64,000 nt of DNA. Origin: Tetrapyrgos nigripes (taxonomy: Eukaryota > Basidiomycota > Agaricomycetes > Agaricales > Campanellaceae). The stretch's first letter is position 1. Every line of letters starts with the position of its first letter. The stretch lies in NCBI GenBank assembly GCA_013368315.1, contig JAACJM010000022.1, positions 558,001-622,000 of the forward strand, given 5' to 3'. Position numbers and translations under genes: made by a program. Below the pieces are notes generated by a model. That model had not been told where the DNA came from. It did not search any database and saw nothing but the letters and a program-made list of their open reading frames with translations. Below are positions 34,346 through 46,068 of this stretch, piece after piece.

Positions 34346-36101
34346 TAAATTGTCATCAGCACCAGTACCATGATCAGGTCAGTGGGACAATGTATCAGGC
34401 TTGTCCATAGTGTGGCCAGGGCGATGGTATAACTGGAAGTCAAAACGAGAGAGATACAGGGACCAACAGGCTTGACGTCGATTGAGCTTTTTTGCAGTTC
34501 AGAAGTGCTCCAAGTTTTTATGGTCTGTCCAGATTTCCACAGGAAAATGTCCTCCTTCAAGGAAGTGTCTCCATTCCTCAAGGGCTCAGATGATGGCTAG
34601 CATTTCCTTATCGTGGATCTCATAGTTGCGTTCAACAGTGTTAAGACTCTTGGAGCAGAAGGCAATGGGGTGCCACTTGTCATCATCTGGAGACTACTGG
34701 GATAAAACTCCCGTAGTGTAGTCAGAGCTATCTGACTCCAAGTGATATGGTCGAGAGTTGTCAGGCATGGTAAGGACAGGGAGGAGGTGATTAGGGACTT
34801 CATGATGTCGAAGGTGTCCTGAGCATCCTTAGACCAATCAAACTTGATGTCTTTTCGGGTCAGTTCGAACAGCGGTCGTGGATAAACCAATGGTAGAAGT
34901 TGGTGAATCCAAGGAAGGAGGAGACCTCTCTCTTGCTTTTGGGTACAGGCCACTCTGCAACATGCAACACCAGACGCCTTGACAGGTCCATTTCGACATG
35001 ATTATGGGAGATGATGACGCCAAGGTACTCAATGCAAGTCTTCTCAAGCTCACATTTGTCCGCTCTAGGGTACAGCTTGTGTTGCTGCAACCAGTCTAGG
35101 ACTAGGCAAGTCACACGATGATGCTCCTCAACAGTCTTGGTGTAAATCAAGATGTCATTGAGATAGACAGATACAACATCCTCCATGATGAGATCATGGA
35201 GAATGTCATTCATCATCATCTGGAAGGTCACAGGGCTGTTGGTGAGACCAAAGAACATGACAAGGGGTTCGAAGAGACCACGGTTAGTGCGAAAAGCTGC
35301 CTTCCATTTGTCGCCTTCACGAATCCGGATGTTGTTGAAACCCCAGCATACATCCAATTTAGTGAAGTATCATGTGCCTTTGAGGTTATTAACAAGTTCA
35401 TTAATCAAGGGCAATGGATAATGGTTCTTAATCGTCATCTCATTTAGCATGCGATAGTCTTGGACAAGTCAGAGGTTTTCATCCTTCTTCTTTACAAAGA
35501 AGACTGGAGACACCATAGGGAATTTGGAGGGATGAATGTGACTAGTAGACAGATTCTCTGTGAGGAACTCATCAAGGGCCTTTTGTTCATTAGGAGCGAG
35601 TGGGTAGACCTTGCAATTGGCAGGTTTAGAGTCAGGGACTAACTCTACTCCATGGTCCCATGGTTTGCAGTCTGGCAGCACATCAAAAGAGTCCTTGGAG
35701 AAGACATCTATGTACTCATAGAAGTGATCAGGAAGGCTGTCATGAGGGTTCCTCAAAGCCTTGGCATGTGCTTCTGCTAGATGTTGAGAAGTGGTGCTTG
35801 TCGCTCTGATGAACTCCGACTCTGGAGGAACTGAGGTAACAAATATGTGGTCACCTTCCTCAATAGAAACGTCATCAGGGAAGTCATTGCAGCCAAAGGT
35901 CCTGAGGTTGTTCATCTCATCTTCACCAGGGTCCAATTCAATAACGTGGAGAGATGGACCTTTCCAACAACGTTCCAGAGCTTGGCATTGACGACAGGCA
36001 GCAGATAGAGATAGTTGACGTTCCTGTTGTACTTCTTCATGACACGTAGAGCACTGCCTGGGGCACCAGCTGAGCTTGATGTTGCCATTGTCCCAATCCA
36101 C
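34346..36101 (-). pseudogene. Chromovirus 2 reverse transcriptase and RNase H, active site lost
   Basis: Reverse transcriptase motifs in order: FPMVSPVFFVKKKDENL, LVQDYRMLNEMTIKNHYPLP, YFTKLDVCWGFNNIRIREG, FFGLTNSPVTFQMMMNDIL, then YLND where the catalytic YLDD should be (Asn codon 35157-35159). TGA at 35469-35471 and at 35370-35372 each replace the Arg expected in ENLRLVQDYR and ARYFTKLDV. LDVC replaces the expected LDVR. RNase H remnants lie at 34346-34860. Without the second Asp of the active site this enzyme would not work even if the stops were read through. Confidence 0.9.
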
Positions 36102-36108
36102 CTCAGGG

Positions 36109-36603
36109 TTATGGGCTTGTAACTATCCTGGCTGCCAAGCTGAGTGACCGCGAGCTGGATGTGTTCAGGATAGTGTCCAAGATCTCGGTTATGGCTCCAG
36201 CCTCGTTAGGAGTGTCATCAACATTGAAGACGGGGATAGGCTTCTGGAGTTTCCAGGTAGGAATAGAGTTCTTGGTGACAAACTCAGTGTTGGCATAACC
36301 TATACTAGTGGCTCCACTGTCGATGAGCACACTGCCAGAGATCAGAGAGGCATTTGATGTGGACTCTAGCTCTATTGGGACTGTCAGGCAGCGGCTTCTG
36401 TTGGAGGAGATTACTAATTTGCGAAGTAGACGGCGTTCCCAGCGTTTTAGATGGCACCAAGGAACTGGACAATGAACAGAGGGAATGGAAGGGGAAATAG
36501 AGGGGGCAGGGAGAGACACGACCAAGGCAATTACTTCACACATGGACTCAGGGGCAGAGATATAATCGTTATCATTGGTAGAGTCTGAGGGCGTGTTCAT
36601 CAC
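36109..36603 (-). pseudogene. Chromovirus 2 aspartic protease
   Basis: Contains GSVLIDSGATSIGYANTEF, the DSGA catalytic motif of retroelement proteases, about 95 residues into a 164-codon open stretch. It is followed by the linker to reverse transcriptase. Confidence 0.8.
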
Positions 36604-37719
36604 TCCTGGTCCTTGGCAAAATCCTCCTGAGTGGGCTTGTTCATCGGGGTGGCTTGGAAATCCTGGAAAGCTGCGTATGCTTCTGCAATCTCCTGCCAGT
36701 TGTCAACAGACATATCCACGACATGAACATGTTCATGTTGGCGGTCTGGACATGCTGCAGAGAAGTGACCAGTTTTGCCACATGTGTAGCAGGTGCGGTG
36801 GGCTAGGAACCTCTGCCTCGAAGCATCGACTTCCATGGGAATGCCTTGGGGAAGGGGAGCTTGGGCAGGGGCTGGCACACAAGGGGCAGGAATGGGAGCA
36901 GCAGCAGGGGTAGGGAACTGGATTGGGAAAAGGGAACAACCCTGAGGTTGAGCTCGAGAGGGGAAAGTAGGCTTGGGTGGACCAGGGTGCACACTTCTCT
37001 GAGCACCACGGAAGATTGCATCTTTCCGTTCATGTTTATCAAACCTCTTGGCCAGGCCTCTGCCTCTGCAACCTTCTTCTCTAAAGCAGGCTGCAGTCCA
37101 CGTCGGAATTTGACATGTTTTGCATCCTCAAGTCAGGCCTTGATGGTAGGTGCAGTGGGGTTCATGGAGTAGAGGATGGGTTCAACATTAAGGCCAGCCA
37201 TAGTGATGAGAGCACAGAAGTTGTCGATGTATTCGTCAACAGAAGCTGTGCCCTGGAAGTAGGAGACATCCTCTCGGCTTTGAATTCTTGCCAGATATCA
37301 AAGTGGGAGGAGCCATAGAGGTGTCCATGGTCAATGAGGCTTTGACAGTAGGTGGCGGCACGACCTGCCTGAAAGTAGGACAGCACCCACATAATCTTGG
37401 TGATATCGTCTTCAAAATGAACAGTGCTAGCATAAATGATTGCACTGGTCCACCAGACTTGGCCATTAGCACGTTGACCATCAAAGATCCCAGGTGGGGA
37501 CGCCTTAGCATGTGAAGCTCCAGAAGAATGATGAGAGGGAGGAGTAGAAGACAAAGCAGAGGATGGAGGTCAAGTGGGGTGTTGTGATGGGGGTTGAGGA
37601 GGTGGAGGTGGAGGGGGATTTCAGCCTTGGAGGGCGGCGAGGATCTCAGCGAGTTGCTCACTCTGACTCTGAGAAGCCTGCTCTAGATGGGCCAGACGAG
37701 CGTCGAAAGCTTCAGACAT
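36604..37719 (-). pseudogene. Chromovirus 2 gag with zinc knuckle
   Basis: ATG at 37717-37719 (MSEAFDARLAHLEQ). A Pro-rich stretch follows, then the gag core (FDGQRANGQVWWTSAIIY, YFQAGRAATYCQSLIDHG, FDIWQEFKAE). After a frameshift comes a Pro/Ala-rich spacer and the knuckle CYTCGKTGHFSAAC at 36750-36791 (C-x2-C-x4-H-x4-C). TGA at 37621-37623 (LQG-stop-NPPP) and 37570-37572 (HPT-stop-PPSS) break the first part. The frame is open upstream of the ATG too, so the true start may lie closer to the LTR. Confidence 0.85.
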
Positions 37720-37916
37720 CGTGGGAGACCCAGGTAATGAGGCAGAAGAAACAGAGGGTGGAGAGAACTGAGGAGTGAAGGAGAAGTCTTGGGAAACTGT
37801 GGGAGGAGGAGCAAGAGCAGTGTGAGCGCTATCAGAGTCGCTCTCACTGGTATCTGTAGCTCAGAAGGAAATGGTTGCCAAAGACAACTAGTCCACTTGA
37901 TGAGGAGTTTTTCTAC

Positions 37917-38243
37917 TGTAAGGGCAACTCCTGACACATGAGGCAATCACTCAACAAAGATATATAAATCAGAACTAGAAGATACAAGGCAGGAGGGGAT
38001 CCAAAGAGAAAAACTCAAGGATACTCACCTGCAGGGAAGGGGTATATATACTCATATGAAGGCCTGGGAAAAGATCTACAAAACTATACAGTTGAAACGA
38101 AGTAATGGAAAGGTGGAATGATGGGAGATCAAATGATGAACAATGAATGATGGATGATGAAACAGGTTGATGAAGTCCAGATAAAACAAGAACAAACAAG
38201 TCCTAAAGGAGAAGGGAAGGAAAAAGGAAACTGTCCCCTTACA
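37917..38243 (-). repeat. LTR (5' LTR) of chromovirus 2, 327 bp
   Basis: TGTAAGGGC at 37917 to CCTTACA at 38243. It lacks two short segments present in the other LTR. A TATATATA stretch near 38043-38050 is shared by both LTRs. Confidence 0.93.
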
Positions 38244-38248
38244 ATGAC
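38244..38248. repeat. Target-site duplication ATGAC, right
   Basis: Identical to 32533-32537. Confidence 0.9.
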
Positions 38249-38460
38249 CTCCTGGTCTAGCTCTGATGAGCCCCATGGTATTTTTTGACTCTTGTACTCA
38301 GTACATATCATGTAGTGGTATTGTCAGTCTGGTTTCACAAGACTATGTACTTGAGGCATAAACAGAAAGGCTGTCTTTTTGGCCCACAGAGTGAACATGG
38401 TCTCCCCTAGGCAGACTGTCAATACATGTTCCATGTATCAGTGAACACCTAATTCAAATC
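38249..38460 (-). pseudogene. Gene U1, copy A, exon upstream of the gypsy insertion
   Basis: On the - strand an open stretch reads ETMFTLWAKKTAFLFMPQVH and ICTEYKSQKIPWGSSELDQE and runs into the target duplication. It continues across the inserted element into 32537 (LKQSMSTL). The matching point in copy B is near 41545 (ATGGGGCTCATCA). The gene's start further upstream was not found. Confidence 0.45.
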
Positions 38461-38971
38461 CAATTTCAGAACAAATTACAATAATACATACTTATTGTGA
38501 ATCACAAAACAGCTTGCTCCTAGTTGTATGGTTCTGCTGAGTTTATTGAGGTTATTGAATGATGCTTGTATCAATACCAAGTAGCTGACTGCCAGCTGAT
38601 TTTAGACAGTCATGTAACAGCTTGCATGTCACCATGTTTCATTTCGTGCTTGAAAAGAAGTGCAGTACATTGAGTGGTGACATGTAGATGCTGGATGAGA
38701 TATACTATTAGTTAGAATGGGCTAATAGACAGAGAAATGGGCTCACGTTCAGTGCCAATATGAGGAGAAGAAATAGGATACACACCTTATATAACTTGTT
38801 TAAATATTTCAGACTAGAAATGCCTATTGCCATGTGTTTGAGTAGCTGTCTAAAAGAGGTAATTTCAAAAAGTTGACAAGGTGGAACAAAAGAAAGGTAT
38901 AGACTGAGTAACCACTGTTCCTCAAATCCAACACCAGACTTATTATTCCAAAATCACCATCACCCATAGAC

Positions 38972-39472
38972 ATGCAGCCAGTTTTGGAGACACTGATCCA
39001 GCCTTGTGGAACTGACACTGCTGAGTTCCAACAGGCTGCAATGCTCTTCTGAGATACTTTGGTAACACTGCATATCATTGTAGCGTTGACAAATTTTTCT
39101 GCCATTATCTCCCTAATCAAGGACAAACTCAACGATGTCATTGAACATCTCACTAAACAGAAAATTATCACCAGTGGGGAGGCAATTTCACAGCATTCAA
39201 CAAGAAAAACAGAGTATGAAGTGCAGGTTTTCAAAAGACTGGATACTCTATTTGAGGATATCGTCAACATGACTGCAAAGGAATATGGCTTGGAGGAGGA
39301 GCACCAATTTATGTTCAAGACCAACCCAAATTTCACTCCCTAGTCCAATCATGATAGCACAACAAAACCTGATGGCTATGCCACACAAGAGGACACAGAC
39401 AAACCCATCTGGTATGCCCTCGCATTCCCCTTTGAGGGCAAGAACAACTACACCAATGTCATGCAGGACAAT
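38972..39472 (+). pseudogene. Unknown gene fragment with two stops
   Basis: One frame runs from an ATG at 38972 to a GTGAGT donor at 39473. It contains QPVLETLIQPCGTDTAEFQQ, VALTNFSAIISLIKDKLND, RKTEYEVQVFKRLDTLFED, then STTKPDGYATQEDTDKPIWY and ALAFPFEGKNN. It is interrupted only by TGA at 39050-39052 (a CGA position in all likelihood) and TAG at 39341-39343. The KPDGY and FPFEGK part faintly recalls the N-terminal half of fungal FunK1-type kinases, but I see no kinase motif and do not assign it. Confidence 0.45.
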
Positions 39473-40644
39473 GTGAGTATCCAACTATAGTTTTCCTGCT
39501 GCCTCTCATTTATGCTGTCATAGAACATCTGAAAGCTGGACTGGACTGCTTGGAATTCTAGTGTAAGCGAGGCCAGATATCAAGGACCCCGGACATAGGT
39601 ACATATGTAGTAAAACCATGCAGTTGCACAGACCACATATCTGGCCCAGAGCAAACAATAATGCCCCCAAGCTTAGATTGGGGGCAAGATCATTTCTATG
39701 TGACCACAGTTAATATACCAGCTGTCCACATCATCTCATCTATCTCTTACAACTCACACAAGATTTCTGGAATCCCTTTCCTTATGAACCTATGCTGCCT
39801 TTGATTTTGAATAAGGTGGTAAGTGACAGAAAAGTGAGGGATGAAGAGAGGTAAGGATGAAGAGATACACAGCTGGCAGAGACAGGTCAGCATGTCTGAA
39901 TCTGCCACTAATCCACTACTCTTCAATGGAACTGATGTATATGGCCTGATATCATTAGAAGGTCAGTTGAAGAGCCTGAGATTACTTTTGAGAGTACTCA
40001 TCTCTTACTTTCATGGCAGTCCCTTTCCCTTTCTCTATACCTTTCAGAATGTATAAACCTTTGCAGGTTGCACTGATCCACAATTATGACCTGTTGTTAC
40101 AGGTAGCACACACAGGCAAGCACTTTTTTACCTGTGGCATTTCCATCTTGTTATCTGCTGACTTTGACTCATGGAATTGTTATGTCTGGTAAGTCTGATT
40201 TGAGTGCTTCCACAATCTAGATGCTAAACCCACTTCTCAGGAAGATTAGCCATACAACACTGTTACTTGCCCTGCCATGTTGATTAGCCAAACTTGTCCA
40301 CATGTAGCAGTACATTGTGAGTGTCAGTCTTGCTTATGCTGTTTTCATTCACTTAAATGAGACTCTCAAGCTTTAATATGCATGCTCACCTCTCATTTTG
40401 CCCATCAATTATATTCTTCTAAGTCCCTTTGGCAGCCACTAGCTCCTTGTGAAGAGTTTGTTGTGACTTGTTGAAACTGTACTGCTCCTCTCAATATGAA
40501 CAAACAAATCAATTTTTTTTGTGTACTCTTCGTCCTCAGTCCCTCAGTCCCTCAGTTTTCAGACACAATGACCTCTGATGCTACTCCTCCTATTGTACAA
40601 TGTTAGAGCTGCTGCTGCAGCAAAACTGTCTCCTCCTGAAGTAG
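39473..40644. other. No clear gene
   Basis: Short frames only. 39900-40060 on the + strand has a protein-like run (ATNPLLFNGTDVYGLISLEG) that could belong to the preceding or following gene. Confidence 0.35.
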
Positions 40645-42190
40645 TTGGACAGTAGCAATCTGCATCACAAAGATAAATGGCTTTGTATTCCTTGTTATCA
40701 AACCAGGATACTTGAGCCTACTACAGTGCATCATGATGATGGTGAGCAATATCCTGCTTTAATCACTAATTACAATGACTCAATTGTTATGCAGTTTCTC
40801 AATGGCAGTTACATCACAATTCAGAACAAAGTGATGGAAGGGTTCAACAAATTAAGCCTCAGAGACAGAATTCTGCAGCCCAGTGTGGAGGTATTTATCT
40901 AGTTACTCAAACTTGATAACCCTATTTTTACCTTGATATATATTGCAGAACGAGTTCCTGTCCAAGCCATAGGACCATCTGGTCCTCAGTCTGTTGGTGC
41001 TGTATATCAAGGCCATGGGGCCTCCTCCTCTTCCTGGTCAATCAGTACAGCCTACTGCTTCATTTGGATTCAATGTACCTAACCGTTCTTCAGCCAATTC
41101 ATTGGGAGCTAGTAGACCACAGCAACGAGCTTGTGAGTATTTAATATTGGCTTTTTATTTCACTGTTAGTGACAACCATTAGATTCTCTTAGACCAGACA
41201 TTGGCAAATCCTACCACCTCTCTAATTTTCAAGTCTCTTGCAACATTCCTTTTCTCAATCAACTCAGCATCAACTTTATGAGCAAATCACTCAGGGCTAC
41301 CGAGATATGGAGCTACTATGGTCATACACAGAAGTAAGAAGCTTGAGTTGAAGGTGAGCCAAAGTCTTATTATTTGAGGTGGCAAATACTTACAAAGTCT
41401 TTAGACTGTGGTTGAGACTATTAACAGCATCCTGGCACATATTGGGCAGAAAGACCATGTTTTCCTTCCCAGCTTTGCAAAATTTTCACAGGGCTTTCTG
41501 CTTGCACTCAAAGATATGTCTCTGAGGTATCCCGTTACTATGGGGCTCATCACAACATTGAAGCAATCTATGAGCACTTTGTGACAGGGTAAAACTGGTG
41601 TCAAGTAAGCTTATCTATTATATAACATGCTGATATATCTTTCTCAGGACATTTGACAAGAAGAAAGCTACCAAGGCCTTTCCAATATAGATTGCTATTG
41701 AAGATGAGAAGTTCGCAGAAGCAAACCTGATGCCCATCAGCCTTCTACTGATATGAAGCAATTCCAACTTCTTCATTGTCTACCAGCAATCCTCCTCTGT
41801 TTTTACCACCACCATCATCTATATTGTCCAATCCTCATTCCCCACCACTCTTGCTTGAACCTACTTAGCATAGCAATAGGCATGCTGCTCATCTCAAAAA
41901 CACTCCTGGCACAGTCAAGTCAGCACCTGCAAGTCAGTAGACAATCAAAAACTCACTAGCCAAATTTCCCCTAGCAGAAAGAGAATGGCTTCAGATACAT
42001 CCCAGTCAGTGTCTTAAGCTTGCCTTAGCAGAACAACATGGGCCTAGGCTTGGGGTCATGAAATAATTGTACAGTGAGTCAACCTTGATCAGAAGATAGG
42101 AGTTAGAAATTAACAATGCTGTTGTAGCAAAAACTATGTCTAAGTACTGTAGTGTCTACATCACTCCTTCAGTCACTTTCGACATGTTCA
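40645..42190 (+). pseudogene. Gene U1, copy B, 5' part
   Basis: Exons on the + strand. 40645-40900 reads DKWLCIPCYQTRILEP, YPALITNYNDSIVMQFLNG and VMEGFNKLSLRDRILQPSVE. 41000-41130 is a Pro/Ser-rich exon. 41285-41360 reads LYEQITQGYRDMELLWSYTE. After a short intron, 41403 onward reads TVVETINSILAHIGQKDHVF and FAKFSQGFLLALKDMS. From about 41500 it aligns with copy A in the opposite orientation. The downstream half (41640-42190) has stops. It is cut at about 42190 by repeat R. Confidence 0.5.
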
Positions 42191-42194
42191 CTAA

Positions 42195-43748
42195 TAGGTG
42201 TCTTTGGCATAAGTGTAGAAGAAACACAAACTTAAAGACTTTTATACAAATTGTAAAGTGCGAGTGTTCTGAGTAGTCAGAATACTCAAGGACTTTTGGG
42301 GGTTTTTGGTAAGGCTTTGCACAAGTGCACACAAGTTAAACACACACAGAGACTATAACAAGTCCACAAAGGTATAAACCAACAGTCTCAATTTCACAAT
42401 TTGTAGGCCCAAATGCCTTATAACCAATTTCACAAAAGGTAACACACAAAACCAACAAATTTGATTCAACACTATTGATTCCAACACACTATGTTTATAC
42501 TCGATGTGAGTGAGGTAGATTTGGTAGAAGTGTAGTCCATGTTTCACAGTGAGATGACTGATACTCTACAGTACGTGGCTTGAGTAACTACGAGAAATAC
42601 CTAGTCCTTTTATACTACTCGCAGCTACTACTATACAGTTCTACATTTCTTTTTAATGTCCGCTAAAAGGTACCTAAGAAAAACAGAAATATTAGTCTAA
42701 TCGCCAGTCCACGTTTGTCTGTACTACTAGATTAAGTAGGTACTTTCTAATTAGGGTATCTATGAAATGTAGAATATTATCTAAACTAATAGGGCTTTCT
42801 ATGTTCCCTTCGCTTCATCCTCTTGACTAAGAGTACCTTCCTGGAGCTGGCAGCCATAGTCATTCTGACTTATATAGCTCCACCATCCATGCTGGGTTCC
42901 ACTTGTATGACCAATCAGTCATTATAGGTTGGTGTTTATAGACCTCGTTGCTAAGTTAGTTCTTATAGATAAGTCCTGCTCTCTATAAGGTCCTACATAT
43001 CTTTTGTAGTCGTGCTTGTACCAACGAGAACGCTCCAGTCATCAGGCACACATCTTGCTGATCTTACTGTTGCATTCAGAAATAGCTTTACCCTTTTGAG
43101 GGCTCTCTCATTATGACTCCTTCCTTAGTTCACGTACTGGCGGTAATAAACTACAGGCTTTATTCCTTCACTGCTAGTTCATCCCTTTAGTGTATTGTGA
43201 AAGCTGAGCTTTCTAGGAACTCATACATATATACTTTGTCCTACTTTTCTATCCTTACTGCCTTTAAAAAAACTTACAAGCGAGGTACCACTAGTTCGGA
43301 CATAGTTGGTTACTAGGGCTTTCCTCTGATTTCTCCGATTATGGCGCCATTTCTAAACCAGTGATTGTTTAGCGCTAGAGTCTGGGTCATATAGCCTATG
43401 TGTTCTTTGCCTGTGAATAGGGGCTTCACTTTCCCTTAAATCGCACTGGCGGTACTAAGTGCGTTATAGTAGGAATGGTTACAAAGTCCTTATAGAACTT
43501 TGTATAGTATATGGTGGATCTGCTACTATAACTGAAGCACCGTAACACATCAACCATAGTACTTAGAATAAGCATATCATATTCATAAGTACTTAGTTTT
43601 ATTGTACTGACGCATACACTTATTCCACTAACACTTTAACTAGCAGTTCAGGACTCACTCTAGTTCTTTTATATACCAATTGAAGTGGTGAATCAGCTTT
43701 CTAACTGCCAATTAGTGTTTCTATATGCAAATTTTGTACAGCATATCA
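42195..43748. mobile_element. Repeat R, copy 2, inserted in gene U1 copy B
   Basis: Copy A of U1 reads straight through the junction (GACATGTT then GCCAAGAAC), whereas copy B has about 1.55 kb between these words. The insert shares 42198-43272 with repeat R copy 1 (11165-12345) and has a further 475 bp that copy 1 lacks. It encodes no protein. No terminal repeats or clean target duplication were seen. Confidence 0.7.
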
Positions 43749-44230
43749 TCGCCAAGAACCCTCAGATCTTCTGCGTCAAAGCCAGCTATTATCTTGTTCT
43801 CTTCAGAGTCTCCAAAAGGAGGAGTGTTCAAAGTATGCTACAAGAACAGCACCTGTTCAGTTGATATTTTTTCTGGTGAACAGTCTGACTCTAAACTTGG
43901 TGACTCAGAGATCTGTGTCAGGATGGAAAAAAGCCAGCTCCTCTAGTTGGTCAGGCACAGGAAGAAAAACTGGTTACAGAGATTATATGCATTGGCATTG
44001 TCCAGATCCTGATGGACCTGACTTACGCCTTTGTCAACAAACATCTGGCTAGTAGTCCACCTCCTACCCATGCAGTCCCATGTGTTTGATTTGTGCGCAC
44101 TGCTCTTGCAGTATCAACAGATTCTTCCAGTGGAGACACATACCTGGTCTGTTCAAGAAATACTAATGCTTCCACCAACCATTTCAGTCTCATGGTAGTC
44201 TCTCCAGTAGAGCTGGACCTTCTATTCCAC
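43749..44230 (+). pseudogene. Gene U1, copy B, 3' part
   Basis: Aligns with 30790-30497 and 28560-28400 on the other strand: FSSESPKGGVFKVCYKNSTC, WSGTGRKTGYRDYMHWHCPD and, after the position of the copia insertion in copy A (about 44076), SSGDTYLV. Frameshifts interrupt it. This is the empty site for the copia element. Confidence 0.6.
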
Positions 44231-44579
44231 CTGGTGAGTTTTTTTGTTTCCCTTTTCTTTTTCTTTCTTTACTAATGCTGCCATCAAGCTGCCCAATCTC
44301 CATCTCTCTACAACTCGGTCTAGACTTCTGTTGCTTTTCTCAGTCATGGCTCCAGTACTGGACCACTATCCTATCAACCTTCTGCTGAGCTGGTTCTTCT
44401 CATGATAATAACACTCTTGACTGCTTCAGAAACATCTCTCTTGGTCCTAGCAGAGCAGCTCATGCTCCTTCTTCACATCTCTTAGACCACTGTACTCCTC
44501 CTAGAACTCTACATGGGGTTATAGCAATCTTTCTTTTACCTCTTCGTGGAGCCCTCATGACACCTCTCATCTTCCTGCT

Positions 44580-44869
44580 AGGGATAGCAGCTGTTTTGCC
44601 TATGCCATCTATCAAAAAGTGGTGACACTGGAGGAAAAACTCTTGAGGACAGTGGTAGGAACCACAGGAGTACATCAGTCTATGGCCAGTCTCTGGTTGT
44701 TTTTCAGAGTCAACATTGCACTAGGTTGGGTTGAAGCTAAGCAGCAGTATAAGTACACAGTGAATGAGGTTCAAGAGAGATTAGCAGAGATGATGATGAA
44801 TGATTCAGGTCAGGTGTGTATTCCTAAAGCCTTCATTGAGGCTCTTAAAAAAGGTGCTTTGGACAGTTA
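44580..44869 (+). CDS. Hypothetical protein fragment
   Basis: An open run of about 95 codons ends at the stop in 44867-44869: YQKVVTLEEKLLRTVVGTTG, LWLFFRVNIALGWVEAKQQY, VNEVQERLAEMMMNDSGQV. Its coil-like middle looks like real protein. There is no convincing ATG; it may be the last exon of a gene whose earlier exons are degenerate. The family is not recognised. Confidence 0.35.
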
Positions 44870-45279
44870 AAAAGCCTGGCAGCATAGACTTTACTGTGTT
44901 CTTTTTTTTTTTTTCTGTTTTATTTATTTTTTGTACTATTTACATTCATGTATATATTGGATTTGCCCAAGTTAGAGTAGGAAAAGTGCCAACTATTTGG
45001 ACACTGTAACCTGTGCATATGCTTTCACAATGTGTGAGAGTCAAATATCCTAATCAGAAAGTCAGATATATGGATGATCACACACTGACTGTGTCCTGGT
45101 TCCATGTAGTAGTACAACAGCTATGTTGTGAAGTACTACAAGTATGAAGGTTATTTGTTCATCATTTGAGGTCTGCAAAGCAAGGGTCAAGTTGAATGTA
45201 CAGATGATCTCACATCAACCATGTCCTGGTTATGTGTTGTAGTGTGAAGATTAATTGTTCATTGATTGAGGTCCACAAG

Positions 45280-45540
45280 ACAAGGGTCAAGTTGAATATC
45301 TAGTCAAATGTCACGTGATCAAATTAGGGAAGTCAAATATTCATAGTGCTGGACACTTGCACATCAGTTCCAGTTGAATGTCATGTGACTAAATCATGCC
45401 ATCAAATTTCTAGTCAAATGTCATGTGACCAAATTGGGAAGTCAAATATCCATGGCACTGGACACTCACATGTCAGTCCCAGTCAAAAATCCAATCAGGA
45501 AGTTGAATTTTTCAGTTGAATATCCAGTTGAATATCCTAG
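45280..45540. repeat. Degenerate tandem repeat with CACGTG/CATGTG motifs
   Basis: Units built from AGTCAAATGTCACGTGA... and '...GGACACT..CA..TCAGT..CAGT' recur two to three times with a period near 110 bp. One unit keeps CACGTG, others have CATGTG. Confidence 0.55.
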
Positions 45541-45642
45541 ATAATGTCACACCAACCATGACATCATTGTGCCATATCTATAGCAGTTGGAACTGATTAA
45601 CACAATATCATGGCAAAAGTATGACATCATCATACCTGTCAG

Positions 45643-45650
45643 TATATAAG
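45643..45650 (+). promoter_or_regulatory. TATA-like box of a probable repeat promoter
   Basis: TATATAAG follows the CACGTG repeats by about 100 bp. No gene is recognisable downstream, so it may be the promoter of an LTR remnant. Confidence 0.3.
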
Positions 45651-46068
45651 GTGCAGTCTTTTCAGGTGATTTCTTTCTTCCCTGTCTCCCACAAGCTGTC
45701 TGCTGTTGCATCCTAATGCTGGCTGGCCACCAGACCAGTAACCCAAGAATGGATAGCCAAGTTCCTGTTGATGCAGCAGAGTCTGGGCTTGAGGCATGGA
45801 ACTCAATGCTCAGAGCATTGTTAGGATGCATCAGACCATAATAGTGTTTCTGGAGAGTACTTTCTTGTTTCACCAGAGTATGCACTGCTAGTTGTCTGCT
45901 TACCCCAGATGTCACTGGGAATTGACAGATGCTTGTTGTGTCATTGCAGTGTTGTATTGTTCTGTTAGGCATTACTGTCTTTTTTTTTCTTTCCTTTTTC
46001 CTTCAGGTATCTCCCTGACTATGTCACCAGTTGATAGGTATCTATGTTAGCTCTTATTGTCCCCTTGT

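Larger units (their letters stand above)
32538..38243 (-). mobile_element. Ty3/gypsy chromovirus 2, full-length but dead, 5.7 kb
   Basis: LTRs TGTAAGG...CCTTACA at both ends and a perfect 5-bp target duplication (ATGAC). Gag, zinc knuckle, protease, reverse transcriptase, RNase H, integrase and a partial chromodomain follow one another on the - strand. It interrupts an exon of gene U1. Many stops, frameshifts and a catalytic substitution show it is inactive. It differs from the 14-22 kb element in LTR sequence, gag type and size, and has no antisense gene. Confidence 0.95.

Noticed and set aside
38972..39472. FunK1-type protein kinase.
   Set aside because: Only a faint KPDGY/FPFEGK resemblance; no glycine loop, HRD or DFG motif is present.
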